Below, one piece after another: positions 17,431 through 27,800 of a DNA stretch of 64,000 nucleotides. Within the stretch, counting starts at the first letter, position 1. Each line of letters opens with the position of its first letter. The DNA comes from an uncultured Erythrobacter sp. (GTDB lineage Bacteria; Pseudomonadota; Alphaproteobacteria; Sphingomonadales; Sphingomonadaceae). The position numbers and the translations under genes were made by a program. The notes under the pieces were generated by a model that ran no database searches, was not told the origin of the DNA, and worked only from the letters and a program-made list of their open reading frames with translations. The stretch is taken from positions 1,154,861-1,218,860 of the forward strand of contig CANLZI010000001.1 of the NCBI GenBank assembly GCA_947495555.1, written 5' to 3'.

Positions 17431-17673
17431 ATGATAGAAGATCCACTGTCAGTCGGGGCGCTCGTCGGTTGGAAAGCCGATGATCTGGGCAAGCGTATGG
17501 TGTTGCGATTGCAGACCATGCACGGCCAAGATGATGGGACAAAGGAATTGGCCGAACGCGCCGTTTTGCTCGATCGCAATCAGGCGGTAGTGCTGGCCAA
17601 CTTTCTTTACGAGATGACCGGCCAGTCAAAGCCTCAGCGCCGTTCTGTTCTGCAATCCTTGTTCGGCACCTGA
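17431..17673 (+). CDS. Hypothetical 80-residue protein
   Basis: Starts at an ATG preceded by CAGGGA. The protein, MIEDPLSVGALVGWKADDLG then VLRLQTM and LLDRNQAVVLANFLYEMTGQ, is soluble with likely helices and no known motif that I recognise. It lies alone between an acyl-CoA dehydrogenase and the flavin reductase fusion. Codon use and the clear ribosome site support it being real. Confidence 0.6.
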   Translation: MIEDPLSVGALVGWKADDLGKRMVLRLQTMHGQDDGTKELAERAVLLDRNQAVVLANFLYEMTGQSKPQRRSVLQSLFGT

Positions 17674-17808
17674 CCAACTTCAATTGGCTGATGCGGGACT
17701 GGATATGGGCACTGCCCGCTCTGCTTGTGACAGCCACTTCTTCGGATAAGCTGCGCTGATGCAGGCTTCTCGCTTGCAAAATTGGCCTATGCCTCACAAC
17801 AGGCTGGC

Positions 17809-18903
17809 ATGGCCGAATGTATCTTTGAAGGATTTGGAGAGCGCACCCTGAGCGCAGGCGAATTTGGTGTCAGCCATGACCCGTGCGTGCTGATCCTGTG
17901 TGACCAGGGAGCATCTAGGGAAGAATGGACCGACACCGCCGAGGCTTTGGCCAATGCCGGGCGCCATGTGTTTACCCTACCCCTGCGCGATGACAGCGAT
18001 ATCGCTGCCTTGATTGGTGATCTAAACGCAGTCTTGCGGCAGCTATCCTCTCGCCCGGTCATTGTTGGCGCTGGATTGGGCGCATTGATTGCCACGATTG
18101 TTCTGGGTGAAGGCGAGCCCGATCTGGCCAGCGGACTGGTCATCACGGCGCACTCACCCGGTCTCTCGGCCCGCACCGGCGCTGAGCAGGAATTCTGGTC
18201 TGATTGCGGCGCCCGGGCCATCCTGGCAGCGGCGCATATCCAACTCAGCAGTCTGGCGATTGGGACAGGCAACGATCCAATCTTGACCAAGATTGCCGAT
18301 ACCGTGCCGCATATGGAGCTGGCACAGCTTGAGCCTTCGGCTGATCCAGCTGATGATTTCGATGCCGGGTTGATCGCATTTCTTGAACGCCGGATGCCGC
18401 GCACCCAGCCGGAATATGTCGCCGGGTCTGACCCGCGCACCTTGCGCGATGCCTTGGGCACATTTGCCACCGGGGTCACAGTGGTCACCACCAGCGGCCC
18501 TGATGGCAGGCCCATTGGGCTAACCGCCAACAGCTTCACCTCGGTCAGTCTGGACCCTCCGCTGTTGTTGGTCTGTCTGGCGCGCGATGCAACCACCACC
18601 CGGATCATTGAGAAAGTTGGGCACTTCGCCGTCAATGTTCTGCATATCGGACAGCAGGAAACCTCCAGCCTGTTCGCCACTCGGGGCGAGGATCGCTTTG
18701 CCCAAACCGAGTGCGAAACATGGGAGCATTCTGTTCCGATTATTCGCAATTCCCTTGCCAGCTTTGAATGCCGCAAACACGCCGAATATGATGGCGGGGA
18801 TCACGTTATTCTGGTGGGTGAAGTGGTGCGCGTGAGATACGCTCCACAGCGCGATCCGCTGCTGTATTTTCGCGGAAAATACCGCAAACTGCACTTCGCC
18901 TGA
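17809..18903 (+). CDS. Fusion of degenerate alpha/beta-hydrolase-like domain and flavin reductase domain
   Basis: About 364 residues from the ATG at 17809 (a TTG at 17782 is possible). Residues 1-190 look like an alpha/beta hydrolase: PCVLILCDQGASREEW then a nucleophile elbow region, VIVGAGLGALIA, in which the usual Ser of GxSxG is Gly. Residues about 205-364 form a flavin reductase (split-barrel FMN-binding) domain: LRDALGTFATGVTVVTT, LTANSFTSVSLDPPLLLVCL and YFRGKY. The second domain should supply reduced flavin to a partner oxygenase. The first probably binds rather than cleaves. No partner monooxygenase is adjacent. Confidence 0.82.
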   Translation: MAECIFEGFGERTLSAGEFGVSHDPCVLILCDQGASREEWTDTAEALANAGRHVFTLPLRDDSDIAALIGDLNAVLRQLSSRPVIVGAGLGALIATIVLGEGEPDLASGLVITAHSPGLSARTGAEQEFWSDCGARAILAAAHIQLSSLAIGTGNDPILTKIADTVPHMELAQLEPSADPADDFDAGLIAFLERRMPRTQPEYVAGSDPRTLRDALGTFATGVTVVTTSGPDGRPIGLTANSFTSVSLDPPLLLVCLARDATTTRIIEKVGHFAVNVLHIGQQETSSLFATRGEDRFAQTECETWEHSVPIIRNSLASFECRKHAEYDGGDHVILVGEVVRVRYAPQRDPLLYFRGKYRKLHFA

Positions 18904-18968
18904 CCAGCCCGCATTTCTGCACCCCGCTCTGGATTGGAGCCCTAAGGATTGCAGCACAGTTCAAAATA

Positions 18969-18983
18969 GAACATATTAGGAAC
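18969..18983 (-). promoter_or_regulatory. LexA (SOS) box upstream of imuB-dnaE2
   Basis: On the minus strand the sequence reads GTTC CTAATAT GTTC, an exact match to the alphaproteobacterial LexA operator GTTC-N7-GTTC. It lies 35 bases before the imuB start, so LexA bound here would block the imuB-dnaE2 promoter until DNA damage. Confidence 0.92.
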
Positions 18984-19018
18984 ATCTATTCCTTTTTGTG
19001 ATTCTCTTTTGACCTATT

Positions 19019-20656
19019 ATGTCCATATCCTGCGCCCCCATTCCCAAGCCTGCAAAGGCTTCGCCAACAAGCGACCGCGCAGTTGCGGGGCGGCGTATGG
19101 TGGCAATTTGGTTGCCGAAAATGGCAATGGAGCATTGGCAAAACACGCATCCGCAAGGGAACACGGGCGAGCCTTTTGCACTCGCCAGCGAAGGGCCCAA
19201 CGGCATAGTGGTGGATGCGGTCAACGATATGGCGCGCAAGGCTGGGGCAAAGCCGGGCCAAAGATTGACCGATGCCCGCGCGATCTGTCCTACCCTCGCC
19301 ATCCAATTCTCCGATCCTGCCGGCGATACACAGCGATTGGCGCAATTGGGCCTGTGGGCACAAAGATGGAGCCCGTGGACAGCGGTGGATGGGCGCGATG
19401 GTTTATTGCTCGACAGCACCGGCGCTGCCCATCTGTTTGGGGCCGAGGAAGCGATGCTGCGCGACATGCACCGCGCGATGGCCCAACAGGGTTTCATCAG
19501 CCGGATTGCCATTGCTCCCACCATTGGCGCTGCCTGGGCTCTGGCGCATTTTGACGCCTCGGCCAGCAGGCTGATCTCTCGGCAAGATCTGGCCCAGGCG
19601 CTGGCCCCGCTGCCGGTTGAGGCGCTCAGGATCGAAGGCGATACGGCATTATTGCTGCGCCGTTTGGGGCTAAAGACAATCGGCAGCTTGGCCGACATCC
19701 CCACGCAGGCGCTGGCCCGGCGTTTCCGCAAGTATCGTCGTCAGATCGCCAATCCGCTCAAGCGTTTGCAGCAAGCCTATGGCCAAAGCGAAGAAGTGGT
19801 CGAGCCGCTGGTCCCCCGCCCGCTTTATCGCGCGGTAAAGCGTGTGAGCGAGCCGGTGCGCTATGCCGCTATCCTCCAGCCCATCCTGCACGATCTGGCC
19901 ACTCAATTGTGCCATGATCTGGAGGCCAGCCAACGCGGCCTGAGGCGGACATGCTTTCAGGCCTTTCGGGTTGATGGCCACATTGCGCGGCTGGAGGTTG
20001 AAACCGCTGCACCAGCACGCTCTGTGCAACATATTGTCCAGCTTTTTGCAGAACGCGTGGAGCAGCTGGAGGCCGGATTCGGCTTTGATGCTTTCGCCTT
20101 GACCGCCCTATGGCATGAACCGATGCAGGCGATCCAGAAAGGCCTGGAAGAAGACGAGGATCAGCAAGGCACCCCGCTGCCCCATCTGCTGGACCGGTTA
20201 AGAGTTCGGCTGGGCTCTCACAATGTGGGCGTGTTGGCAGCCCATGCCAGCCACATACCCGAACGCGCGATTATCCAAGATGGCAATGCATTGAAGCCGA
20301 ATGCATTGAAGCTGGGGCACGAAAGGACCGCTGATCCCGGCGCGGGGCATATCGCCGAGCGCGCCCGCCCGCTCAAACTGCTCGAATGGCCCGAAGTGAT
20401 CAGCGTGGTCTATGCCACCCCCGATGGCCCGCCCCGCCGGTTTCGCTGGCGTCAGCAATTGCATGATATCGTCCGTCACGAAGGGCCAGAACGGATCGCT
20501 CCGGAATGGTGGCGCGAACGCTCTGATGTAAGGCTGCGCGATTATTACCGGGTGGAGGATGAGACAGGCCGCCGTTTCTGGATCTATCGCAATGGCGTTG
20601 TGGATGACGGACGCGGCGCTCCGCCACGCTGGTTTCTGCACGGTCTGTTTGCGTGA
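19019..20656 (+). CDS. imuB: ImuB, Y-family-polymerase-like mutagenesis protein
   Basis: A 545-residue ImuB. The N-terminal Y-family-like region (MVAIWLPKMAMEHW) and LGLWAQRWSPWTAVDGRDGLLLDSTGAAHLFG match ImuB, which lacks polymerase catalytic residues and links DnaE2 to the sliding clamp. The C-terminal RDYYRVEDETGRRFWIYRNG is the usual ending. I kept the ATG at 19019; an ATG at 19097 (MVAIWLPK) has a better GGGGCGG upstream and could be the true start. dnaE2 follows after 6 bases. Confidence 0.92.
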   Translation: MSISCAPIPKPAKASPTSDRAVAGRRMVAIWLPKMAMEHWQNTHPQGNTGEPFALASEGPNGIVVDAVNDMARKAGAKPGQRLTDARAICPTLAIQFSDPAGDTQRLAQLGLWAQRWSPWTAVDGRDGLLLDSTGAAHLFGAEEAMLRDMHRAMAQQGFISRIAIAPTIGAAWALAHFDASASRLISRQDLAQALAPLPVEALRIEGDTALLLRRLGLKTIGSLADIPTQALARRFRKYRRQIANPLKRLQQAYGQSEEVVEPLVPRPLYRAVKRVSEPVRYAAILQPILHDLATQLCHDLEASQRGLRRTCFQAFRVDGHIARLEVETAAPARSVQHIVQLFAERVEQLEAGFGFDAFALTALWHEPMQAIQKGLEEDEDQQGTPLPHLLDRLRVRLGSHNVGVLAAHASHIPERAIIQDGNALKPNALKLGHERTADPGAGHIAERARPLKLLEWPEVISVVYATPDGPPRRFRWRQQLHDIVRHEGPERIAPEWWRERSDVRLRDYYRVEDETGRRFWIYRNGVVDDGRGAPPRWFLHGLFA

Positions 20657-20662
20657 AACTTC

Positions 20663-23600
20663 ATGCCTGAGGCTCCTCTAACCCCGCCCAAGCGCTCGCT
20701 GAAACATTCCAGCGACACATTCACAGCCAATCCGCCTGCTCCCTTTGTAGAGCTGGGCGTGACCAGCTGCTTTTCCTTCTTGCGCGGCGCGTCAGAGGCA
20801 ACCGATCTGGTGCTGACAGCGCTGGCACAAGGCCATCATGCGCTGGGCATTGCCGATCACAACACTTTGGCCGGGGTTGTGCGCCTGCATAGCGAGGCGA
20901 ACACCGCGCAACTGCACCCGGTGATCGGATGCCGGATTGCCGTGGCAGAGGGGTTTGAGTTTCTCGCCTATCCGCAAGATCGCGCTGCCTATGGCCGCCT
21001 GTCTACGCTGCTGTCGGCAGGCAAGATGCAGACGCTGGATGGCGCATGGCAGGACAAGGGCGAATGCCACCTCTCGCTCTCCATGTTGGCACAATACAGC
21101 GAAGGGGTGCAATTGATCGCAATACCGGGCGAGGATCTGGATGCCTTCACCCTCACATTGCCCATGTTGTGCGAACAATTGCCCGGCTTGCGTCATATTG
21201 CCGCCAGCTATCTCTATCGCGGAGATGATCGTGCGCGGATCAACCAATTGGATGCGCTGGCCCGCGCCTATGGCCTGTCAATTCTGGCGACCAATGATGT
21301 GCATTATCACGCGCCCGAGCGTCGCCCCTTGCAAGATGTGATGAGCTGCATCCGGGAAAAGACAACCATCGCAAGGGCCGGATTTCACCTCCACGCCAAT
21401 GCCGAACGGCACCTGAAGAGCCCGGCTGAAATGCAGCGCCTGTTCGCCGAATGGCCCCATGCCATAACCGCCACGCGAGAAGTTGCCGACCGCTGCCAAT
21501 TTTCGCTCGATGAGCTGCAATATGAATATCCGGACGAAACCGTGCCGGATGGGCGCACGCCGCAGGATTACCTCACGCAAATTTCATGGGAGGGAGCACA
21601 AAGGCGTTATCCTGATGGGATCCCGGCCAAGGTGCGCGCCCTGATCGAGCGCGAACTGGTCTTGATCGGCAAGCTGGACATCGCCCGCTATTTCCTGACC
21701 ATCAAGGATATCGTCGATTACGCGCGCAGCTGCGATCCACCGATCCTGTGTCAGGGGCGCGGGTCGGCCGCGAACAGCGCGGTGTGTTATTGCCTGGGCA
21801 TCACTTCGGTTGATCCATCCGAGGTTGAGCTATTGTTCGAACGCTTCATCTCTGAAGAGCGCAAGGAACCGCCCGATATCGATGTCGATTTCGAGCATGA
21901 GCGACGCGAAGAGGTGATCCAACACATCTATGCCAAATATGGCCGGCAGCGCGCAGGCCTATGCGCAACGGTCATTCATTACCGCCCACGTTCCGCCATC
22001 CGCGAAGTGGGCAAGGCGATGGGCCTGTCCGAAGATGTCACATCAGCCCTTGCCCGCACTGTTTGGGGCAGTTGGGGCAGCTCGGTTGACGAGGCCAAGA
22101 CGCAAGAAGCAGGGCTTGACCTGAGCGACCCTTATTTGCGGCGCGTCATTGCCCTGACCGAGCAGTTGATCGGTATGCCGCGCCATCTCTCGCAGCATGT
22201 TGGCGGATTTATCCTGACCCGCCGCCCCTTGGTGGAAACCGTGCCGATCGGCAATGGTGCCATGGCGGATCGCAGCTTTATCGAATGGGACAAGGATGAC
22301 ATTGACGCGCTGGGCATCATGAAGGTTGATGTGCTGGCGCTGGGCATGCTCACCTGCATTCGCAAGGCCTTCGATCTGATCGATGCGCATTACGGCCAGC
22401 GCTTCACGCTCGCCACGGTCCCGCGCGAAGATGCCGCCGTCTATGACATGTTGTGCAAGGCGGATTCGGTCGGCGTGTTTCAGGTCGAAAGCCGGGCCCA
22501 GATGAACATGCTGCCGCGCCTGAAACCGCGCTGCTATTATGATCTGGTCATCCAAGTAGCGATCGTCCGACCCGGCCCGATCCAGGGCGATATGGTGCAC
22601 CCCTATCTCAAGCGGCGCTCGGGCAAGGAGAAGATCGAATACCCTTCACCCGGCCCGGATCACGATCCCGATGAATTGGCCAAGATTCTCTCGCGCACGC
22701 TGGGGGTCCCCATCTTTCAGGAACAAGCGATGAAGATCGCCATTATCGCGGCTGAATTTTCACCGGGAGAGGCGAACCAATTGCGCAAGGCAATGGCCAC
22801 TTTCCGGTCACGCGGGTTGGTTTCTGAACATAAAAACCGCATGGTCGAGCGCATGGTCAGGCGCGGTTATGAGCGTGATTTTGCCGCACGCTGCTTCAGC
22901 CAGATTGAAGGGTTTGGCGAATACGGCTTCCCCGAAAGCCACGCCGCCAGCTTTGCCCATCTGGTCTATGTCTCCAGCTGGATCAAATGCCATTACCCCG
23001 ATGTCTTTTGCGCCGCCCTGCTCAATTCGCAGCCGATGGGTTTTTACGCTCCGGCACAAATCGTGCGTGATGCGAAAGAACATGAAGTGGAGGTCCGCGC
23101 GCCTGATGTGAACTTTAGTGATTGGAACAATCTGCTCGAGCCCGCTCAGTCCAACGGAACGCCTTGTGATACCCCGATACAGTGGGCCGTTCGGTTAGGT
23201 TTTCGGCAAGTCAGCGGAATGGCCAGAGAGGAGATCGAGCGGCTCCTCCACCATCGGTCCACGCCATATCGCGATGTGGAAGATCTCCGGACGCGGGCGC
23301 ACATCTCGGTCGCCACCACAGAGAAGCTGGCAGCCGCCGATGCGTTTCGCTCTCTCGGCCTCGACCGAAGGCAGGCGCTGTGGGATGCGCGCGCGCTGAA
23401 ACAGGCCCCCGACCTGCCACTGTTTACCTTTTCCGAGGAGCGGGACGAGGGAGCCGAGATCCCCATCACCCTGCCCGCCATGCCAGTATGCGAGCATGTG
23501 GTGGCCGATTATCAGACCATGCGGCTGTCTCTAAAGGCGCATCCGCTGTCCTTCTTAAGGCCCGATTATCAGGCCAGCGGCTTTATTCCCGCTGCTGATT

Positions 23601-24004
23601 TACCCAATCGCAAATCGGGTGCCAGTGTGCGTTTGTCCGGCGTGGTTTTGATCCGCCAGCGCCCCGGCAGCGCCAAGGGTGTGTGTTTTATCACGCTGGA
23701 GGACGAGACCGGCGTCGCCAATCTGGTGGTGTGGCCCGATGTGATGGCGCGCTATCGCAAGGTCATTATGGCCGCGCGGATGATTGAGGTGCATGGCTAT
23801 GTGCAAAGCGACAGCGATAATGATGTGATCCATGTTGTCGCGCGCAAGCTGGTGGATGCATCACCGCGCCTGCTGGCACTGTCCGACGATCTGCTGACAT
23901 CACAAGTGGCGCGGGCCGACCACGTCGTAAACCCTGTGCCCAGCGGATTGCACCGTCATCCGCGCAACGTCCGCATCATCCCCAAATCACGCGATTTCCA
24001 CTAG
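20663..24004 (+). CDS. dnaE2: Error-prone DNA polymerase DnaE2
   Basis: A 1113-residue C-family polymerase. It has the PHP domain at the N-terminus (FVELGVTSCFSFLRGAS, ALGIADHNTLAGVVRLH), the polymerase acidic motif EERKEPPDIDVDFEHERREE (about residues 393-412), ILCQGRGSAANSAVCYCLG, and a C-terminal OB domain (SVRLSGVVLIRQRPGSAKGV). DnaE2 performs translesion synthesis and induced mutagenesis with ImuB. It is SOS-regulated through the LexA box before imuB. Length is normal for DnaE2. Confidence 0.97.
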   Translation: MPEAPLTPPKRSLKHSSDTFTANPPAPFVELGVTSCFSFLRGASEATDLVLTALAQGHHALGIADHNTLAGVVRLHSEANTAQLHPVIGCRIAVAEGFEFLAYPQDRAAYGRLSTLLSAGKMQTLDGAWQDKGECHLSLSMLAQYSEGVQLIAIPGEDLDAFTLTLPMLCEQLPGLRHIAASYLYRGDDRARINQLDALARAYGLSILATNDVHYHAPERRPLQDVMSCIREKTTIARAGFHLHANAERHLKSPAEMQRLFAEWPHAITATREVADRCQFSLDELQYEYPDETVPDGRTPQDYLTQISWEGAQRRYPDGIPAKVRALIERELVLIGKLDIARYFLTIKDIVDYARSCDPPILCQGRGSAANSAVCYCLGITSVDPSEVELLFERFISEERKEPPDIDVDFEHERREEVIQHIYAKYGRQRAGLCATVIHYRPRSAIREVGKAMGLSEDVTSALARTVWGSWGSSVDEAKTQEAGLDLSDPYLRRVIALTEQLIGMPRHLSQHVGGFILTRRPLVETVPIGNGAMADRSFIEWDKDDIDALGIMKVDVLALGMLTCIRKAFDLIDAHYGQRFTLATVPREDAAVYDMLCKADSVGVFQVESRAQMNMLPRLKPRCYYDLVIQVAIVRPGPIQGDMVHPYLKRRSGKEKIEYPSPGPDHDPDELAKILSRTLGVPIFQEQAMKIAIIAAEFSPGEANQLRKAMATFRSRGLVSEHKNRMVERMVRRGYERDFAARCFSQIEGFGEYGFPESHAASFAHLVYVSSWIKCHYPDVFCAALLNSQPMGFYAPAQIVRDAKEHEVEVRAPDVNFSDWNNLLEPAQSNGTPCDTPIQWAVRLGFRQVSGMAREEIERLLHHRSTPYRDVEDLRTRAHISVATTEKLAAADAFRSLGLDRRQALWDARALKQAPDLPLFTFSEERDEGAEIPITLPAMPVCEHVVADYQTMRLSLKAHPLSFLRPDYQASGFIPAADLPNRKSGASVRLSGVVLIRQRPGSAKGVCFITLEDETGVANLVVWPDVMARYRKVIMAARMIEVHGYVQSDSDNDVIHVVARKLVDASPRLLALSDDLLTSQVARADHVVNPVPSGLHRHPRNVRIIPKSRDFH

Positions 24005-24031
24005 CCCGCGCAGGGCCAACATTGGTGCCTA

Positions 24032-24670
24032 TCAGCGCGCGGTTTTGGCGATAGCGACCGCTTCGCTCGCCAGACGAGTAACTGTGGCATAATCGCCTGC
24101 TTCCACCGCATCTTTGGGCGTTAACCAGCTGCCGCCGCATGCCAGAACGCTGGGCAAAGCCAAAAACTCGGCCAGATTTGCCGCCGAAACGCCGCCAGTG
24201 GGCATAAACCGCATCTCGCGAAAGACAGAGCTGAGCGCCTTCAACATCGGCACTCCGCCTGCCAGACTGGCCGGGAAAAACTTCACTTCGCGAAGGCCCA
24301 ACGCATAGGCACGTTGCACCTCACCCGCGGTCATCGTGCCGGGATAAATTGGCACATCGTTATCCAGGCAATAGGTCACGATTTCATCGACCAGTCCGGG
24401 GCAAACAATAAATTGCGCACCGCTGTCCAGAACAGACTTCGCCTGATCCAAGGTCAGAACCGTTCCGGCTCCAACCAACAAGCCATTAGTCTGTTGGATA
24501 ATCGCCTCCATACCCCGCTGGGCATCATCGCTTCGCATGACTACCTCGATCACGCTCAGCCCGCCTTCAGCCAATGCGTTGGCCGTTGCCACAGCGCGGG
24601 CCGGATCGTTCTCGCCGATCAAGGGCACGACCGGAGCCTTCGTCAGCCTATTTGACAATTCGTCTTTCAT
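24032..24670 (-). CDS. eda: KDPG aldolase (2-keto-3-deoxy-6-phosphogluconate aldolase)
   Basis: About 212 residues from the ATG at 24670, which has GGAGAG just upstream; a longer in-frame version is unlikely. The family motifs are visible: VVPLIGENDPARAVATANAL, VGAGTVLTLDQAKSVLDSGAQFIVCPG and the Schiff-base lysine in REVKFFPASLAGG. The enzyme splits KDPG to pyruvate and glyceraldehyde 3-phosphate in the Entner-Doudoroff pathway. edd and zwf are not in the window. It is convergent with dnaE2. Confidence 0.95.
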   Translation of the reverse strand: MKDELSNRLTKAPVVPLIGENDPARAVATANALAEGGLSVIEVVMRSDDAQRGMEAIIQQTNGLLVGAGTVLTLDQAKSVLDSGAQFIVCPGLVDEIVTYCLDNDVPIYPGTMTAGEVQRAYALGLREVKFFPASLAGGVPMLKALSSVFREMRFMPTGGVSAANLAEFLALPSVLACGGSWLTPKDAVEAGDYATVTRLASEAVAIAKTAR

Positions 24671-24824
24671 CGAACTCTCCACACATCGATATTCGCGCAC
24701 GCAAGCCAAAGGTGCATGCGCTGTCACCATAGACTGTATAGCTATGCAGCCCCAACCGGCACCCCAATAATCATCGGCGCATAGCTATTCACCCCAAACG
24801 AACCTCGGCCACCCGCGGCAGGCT

Positions 24825-27800
24825 TTACAGCTGGGCTTCCGCCTCATGCTCTGACGCCTTGAGACGCAATGCCAAATCGGAAATCCGGTCACGCGCGCGC
24901 AGGTAAACCATCGCCAATGCGGGAATGATCAGCATCAGCAATGCGGTGCCAATCAACACGCCAAAGCCCAGGCTGGCTGACATCGGAATGAGGAATTGCG
25001 CCTGCAGGCTGGTCTCGAACGTGATCGGAGCAACGCCCAGAAAGGTCGTGAGCGCGGTCAGCACAATCGGCCGGAAACGCGATTTGGCGGCATCGATAAT
25101 CGCCTCGGCAGAATCCATCCCCTTGGCCAAGTTTTCATTCATGAAATCGATCAAGATCAACGCGCCATTTATGATCACCCCGGACAGGGCAACAATGCCA
25201 AACACCGACAATATCCCGAGCGGAATACCCAGCAACAGGTGTCCCACCAATGCTCCGACCAATCCGAACGGTATGGCGGCCATAATGATGAGGGGCTGGG
25301 TGTAGGATTTGAACGGAATGGCCAGCAAAGCATAGATCACGACCAAGGCCAGCGCGAAGGCTGAACCAATGTCACCAAAGCTTTCTTGCTGCTCTTCCTG
25401 CTGACCACCAAACTTATATTGCAGCATAGGATAGTCCCGCTGAATGCCGGGAAGTATTTCTTGCTCCAAAACGCGGGTTGCCTCTTGGCCGGTGATCACA
25501 TCATCATCAACATCGGCCGAGATCGTCACCACCCTCAGCCCATTTTCGCGCTTAATCTGCGAAGGGGCCTGGGTGAAGGACGCATCCGCAATGGCGCCGA
25601 CGGACGTAAATCCGCCCGGTACGCGAATACGGAACCGCTCAATATCGGCGATCGAATTGCGTTCGGTTTCTGGCAGACGGACATAAACTCGGACATCCTC
25701 GCGGCCGCGCTGAACCCGCACAGCCTCTGCGCCGAAGAAAGCTGCACGCACCTGCGTGGCAACATCGCTCAGCGTAACGCCCAAAGTGCGCGCCGATGGC
25801 TTGAGGCGCAGTTCAATCTCACGCAGCCCGGCGTCTTGGTCGCTCTCGATGTCAAAAGTTCCACCAAGCCGCCCGATGCCATCCATAATGCGCAGACGGA
25901 TCTGATCTAAGGCAGCATCATCCGGGTGCGATATTTGCACATTCACCGGAGCCCCCAGAGATAGCAGAGACGAACTGACCGTCAGCGTGCGCGCCTCGGG
26001 CACATCGCCGATTTCCTCGCGCCACGCTTGTTCAATCTGGGCTGCCGAGATGGTCCGATCGCCCGAAGGAACCAAGGCAATCCTAAGATCGGCGATATTG
26101 GGGCGAACCTGTTCAGATGTGCCATCGGGTCCATTGAAAGTCTGGCGCAGGCCAACGCTCATGTAGGTAGCATCCACGAAGGCGGGTTGGTCTTCACCCT
26201 CGCTCGCAAAACGCGCAATTGCACGGTCTCCAGCCCGCTCGATATGCTCAGCCACTTCCGTAGTGCGGTTTATGGTTGAACCCGCTGGCATCTCCAATGA
26301 TGCGGTTACCAGATCCGCTTCAATATCGGGGAAGAAGGCGAATTTGATGATACCCGCCGGCACCATCGCTACGAACACAATCAGCACCGCAACCGCGCCC
26401 GAAAGAATGACGGACGGCGCACCAACGGCAAATCGCAAGCCCTTGTCCAACGGTCCGTCGATGAAGGCCTTGAGCCGAACATCGACAGCTTTGCGGACAC
26501 GCTCAAAAAAGCGCGTGACAGTACTGCGCGCGATGGTTCCAGCGGCTGGCAAATGCGACAGATGGTGCGGCAGTACCAGCATGCATTCCAGCAAGGACAA
26601 GATCAACACTGCCAGCACGACCAGGGGAACATCGGCCAAAATCTTGCCGATGACACCGCCAACAGCCAACAACGGACTGAAGGCGGTAATTGTGGTCAAA
26701 ACGGCGAAGATCACCGGAACTTTGACTCGCTCGGCACCGGCAATCGCTGCGCCCATGCCCGTGCGGCCGCGCTCACGCTCGGCATAGATATTCTCGCCGA
26801 CCACAACCGCATCATCCACCACCAAGCCCAAGGCGAGGATAAACCCGAACAGCGAGAACATATTGATGCTGGAGCCAGCATATTCGAGCAGGAAGATCGC
26901 GCCCGTAAAGGTCGCCCCGATGCCCACCGCTGTCCACAATGCCAGCCTGATATCCAAGAACAGCGTTAAGGCAATCAGCACCAGAACCAAGCCCAGAACG
27001 GCGTTCTTCAGCAGCAGGCTGAGACGGTCTTCCAGTAGCACCGAACTGTCTTCCCAGACCGCATAGCTGACCGTTGGAGGCAATGAATATTCATTAGCCA
27101 TCAACTGCTTCACCACGTTTGCTACATCCAGGACCCGCTCGTCGCTGGTCCGATAGACGTCAACAAATGCAACCGGCTTGTCATTGAAGCGGGTGATCCG
27201 GTCGGCATCTTCAAAACTGTCGTTGATTTCGGCCACATCGCCCAACCTCAGCAGGGCTCCGGATTCGCTCGACAACAGCACGATGTCTTCAAAGTCTTGC
27301 TGCGTATAATTCTGCCCGACGGTCCGCACGCGCACTTCTTCGGTCGCGGTATCGATCGATCCGGCCGGGCTATCCAGACTGCTGGCGGTGACAATACGTG
27401 AGACATCGGTCAGCGACAGATTGAGCGCGCGCAGGCGATCCTGCGGCACATCGGCATAGATCTGATAATTGCGCACGCCGCTGGTCTGCACATAGCTGAC
27501 CTCTGGCAGGGCGGCGATGGCATCCTCCAGCGAATATGCCGTTTCCTTCAATGTGCGTTCTGGCACGTCGCCGAACAGCGCAATTCGCAGCACCACCTGC
27601 CTGGAGGTCAGCTCGCGGACCTCGGGTTCTTCGGCCTCGACAGGGAAGGTGTCGATCTGGTCTACTTCGGACTTAACATCGTCCAATGCGCGGGCCATAT
27701 CGGCCCCCAATTCCAATTCGACATTGACCGTACCTGACCCCTCGCGAGCCACGGCGGTCACTTTCTTCACATCTTCGATCGCCTCGACCGCTTCTTCCAG

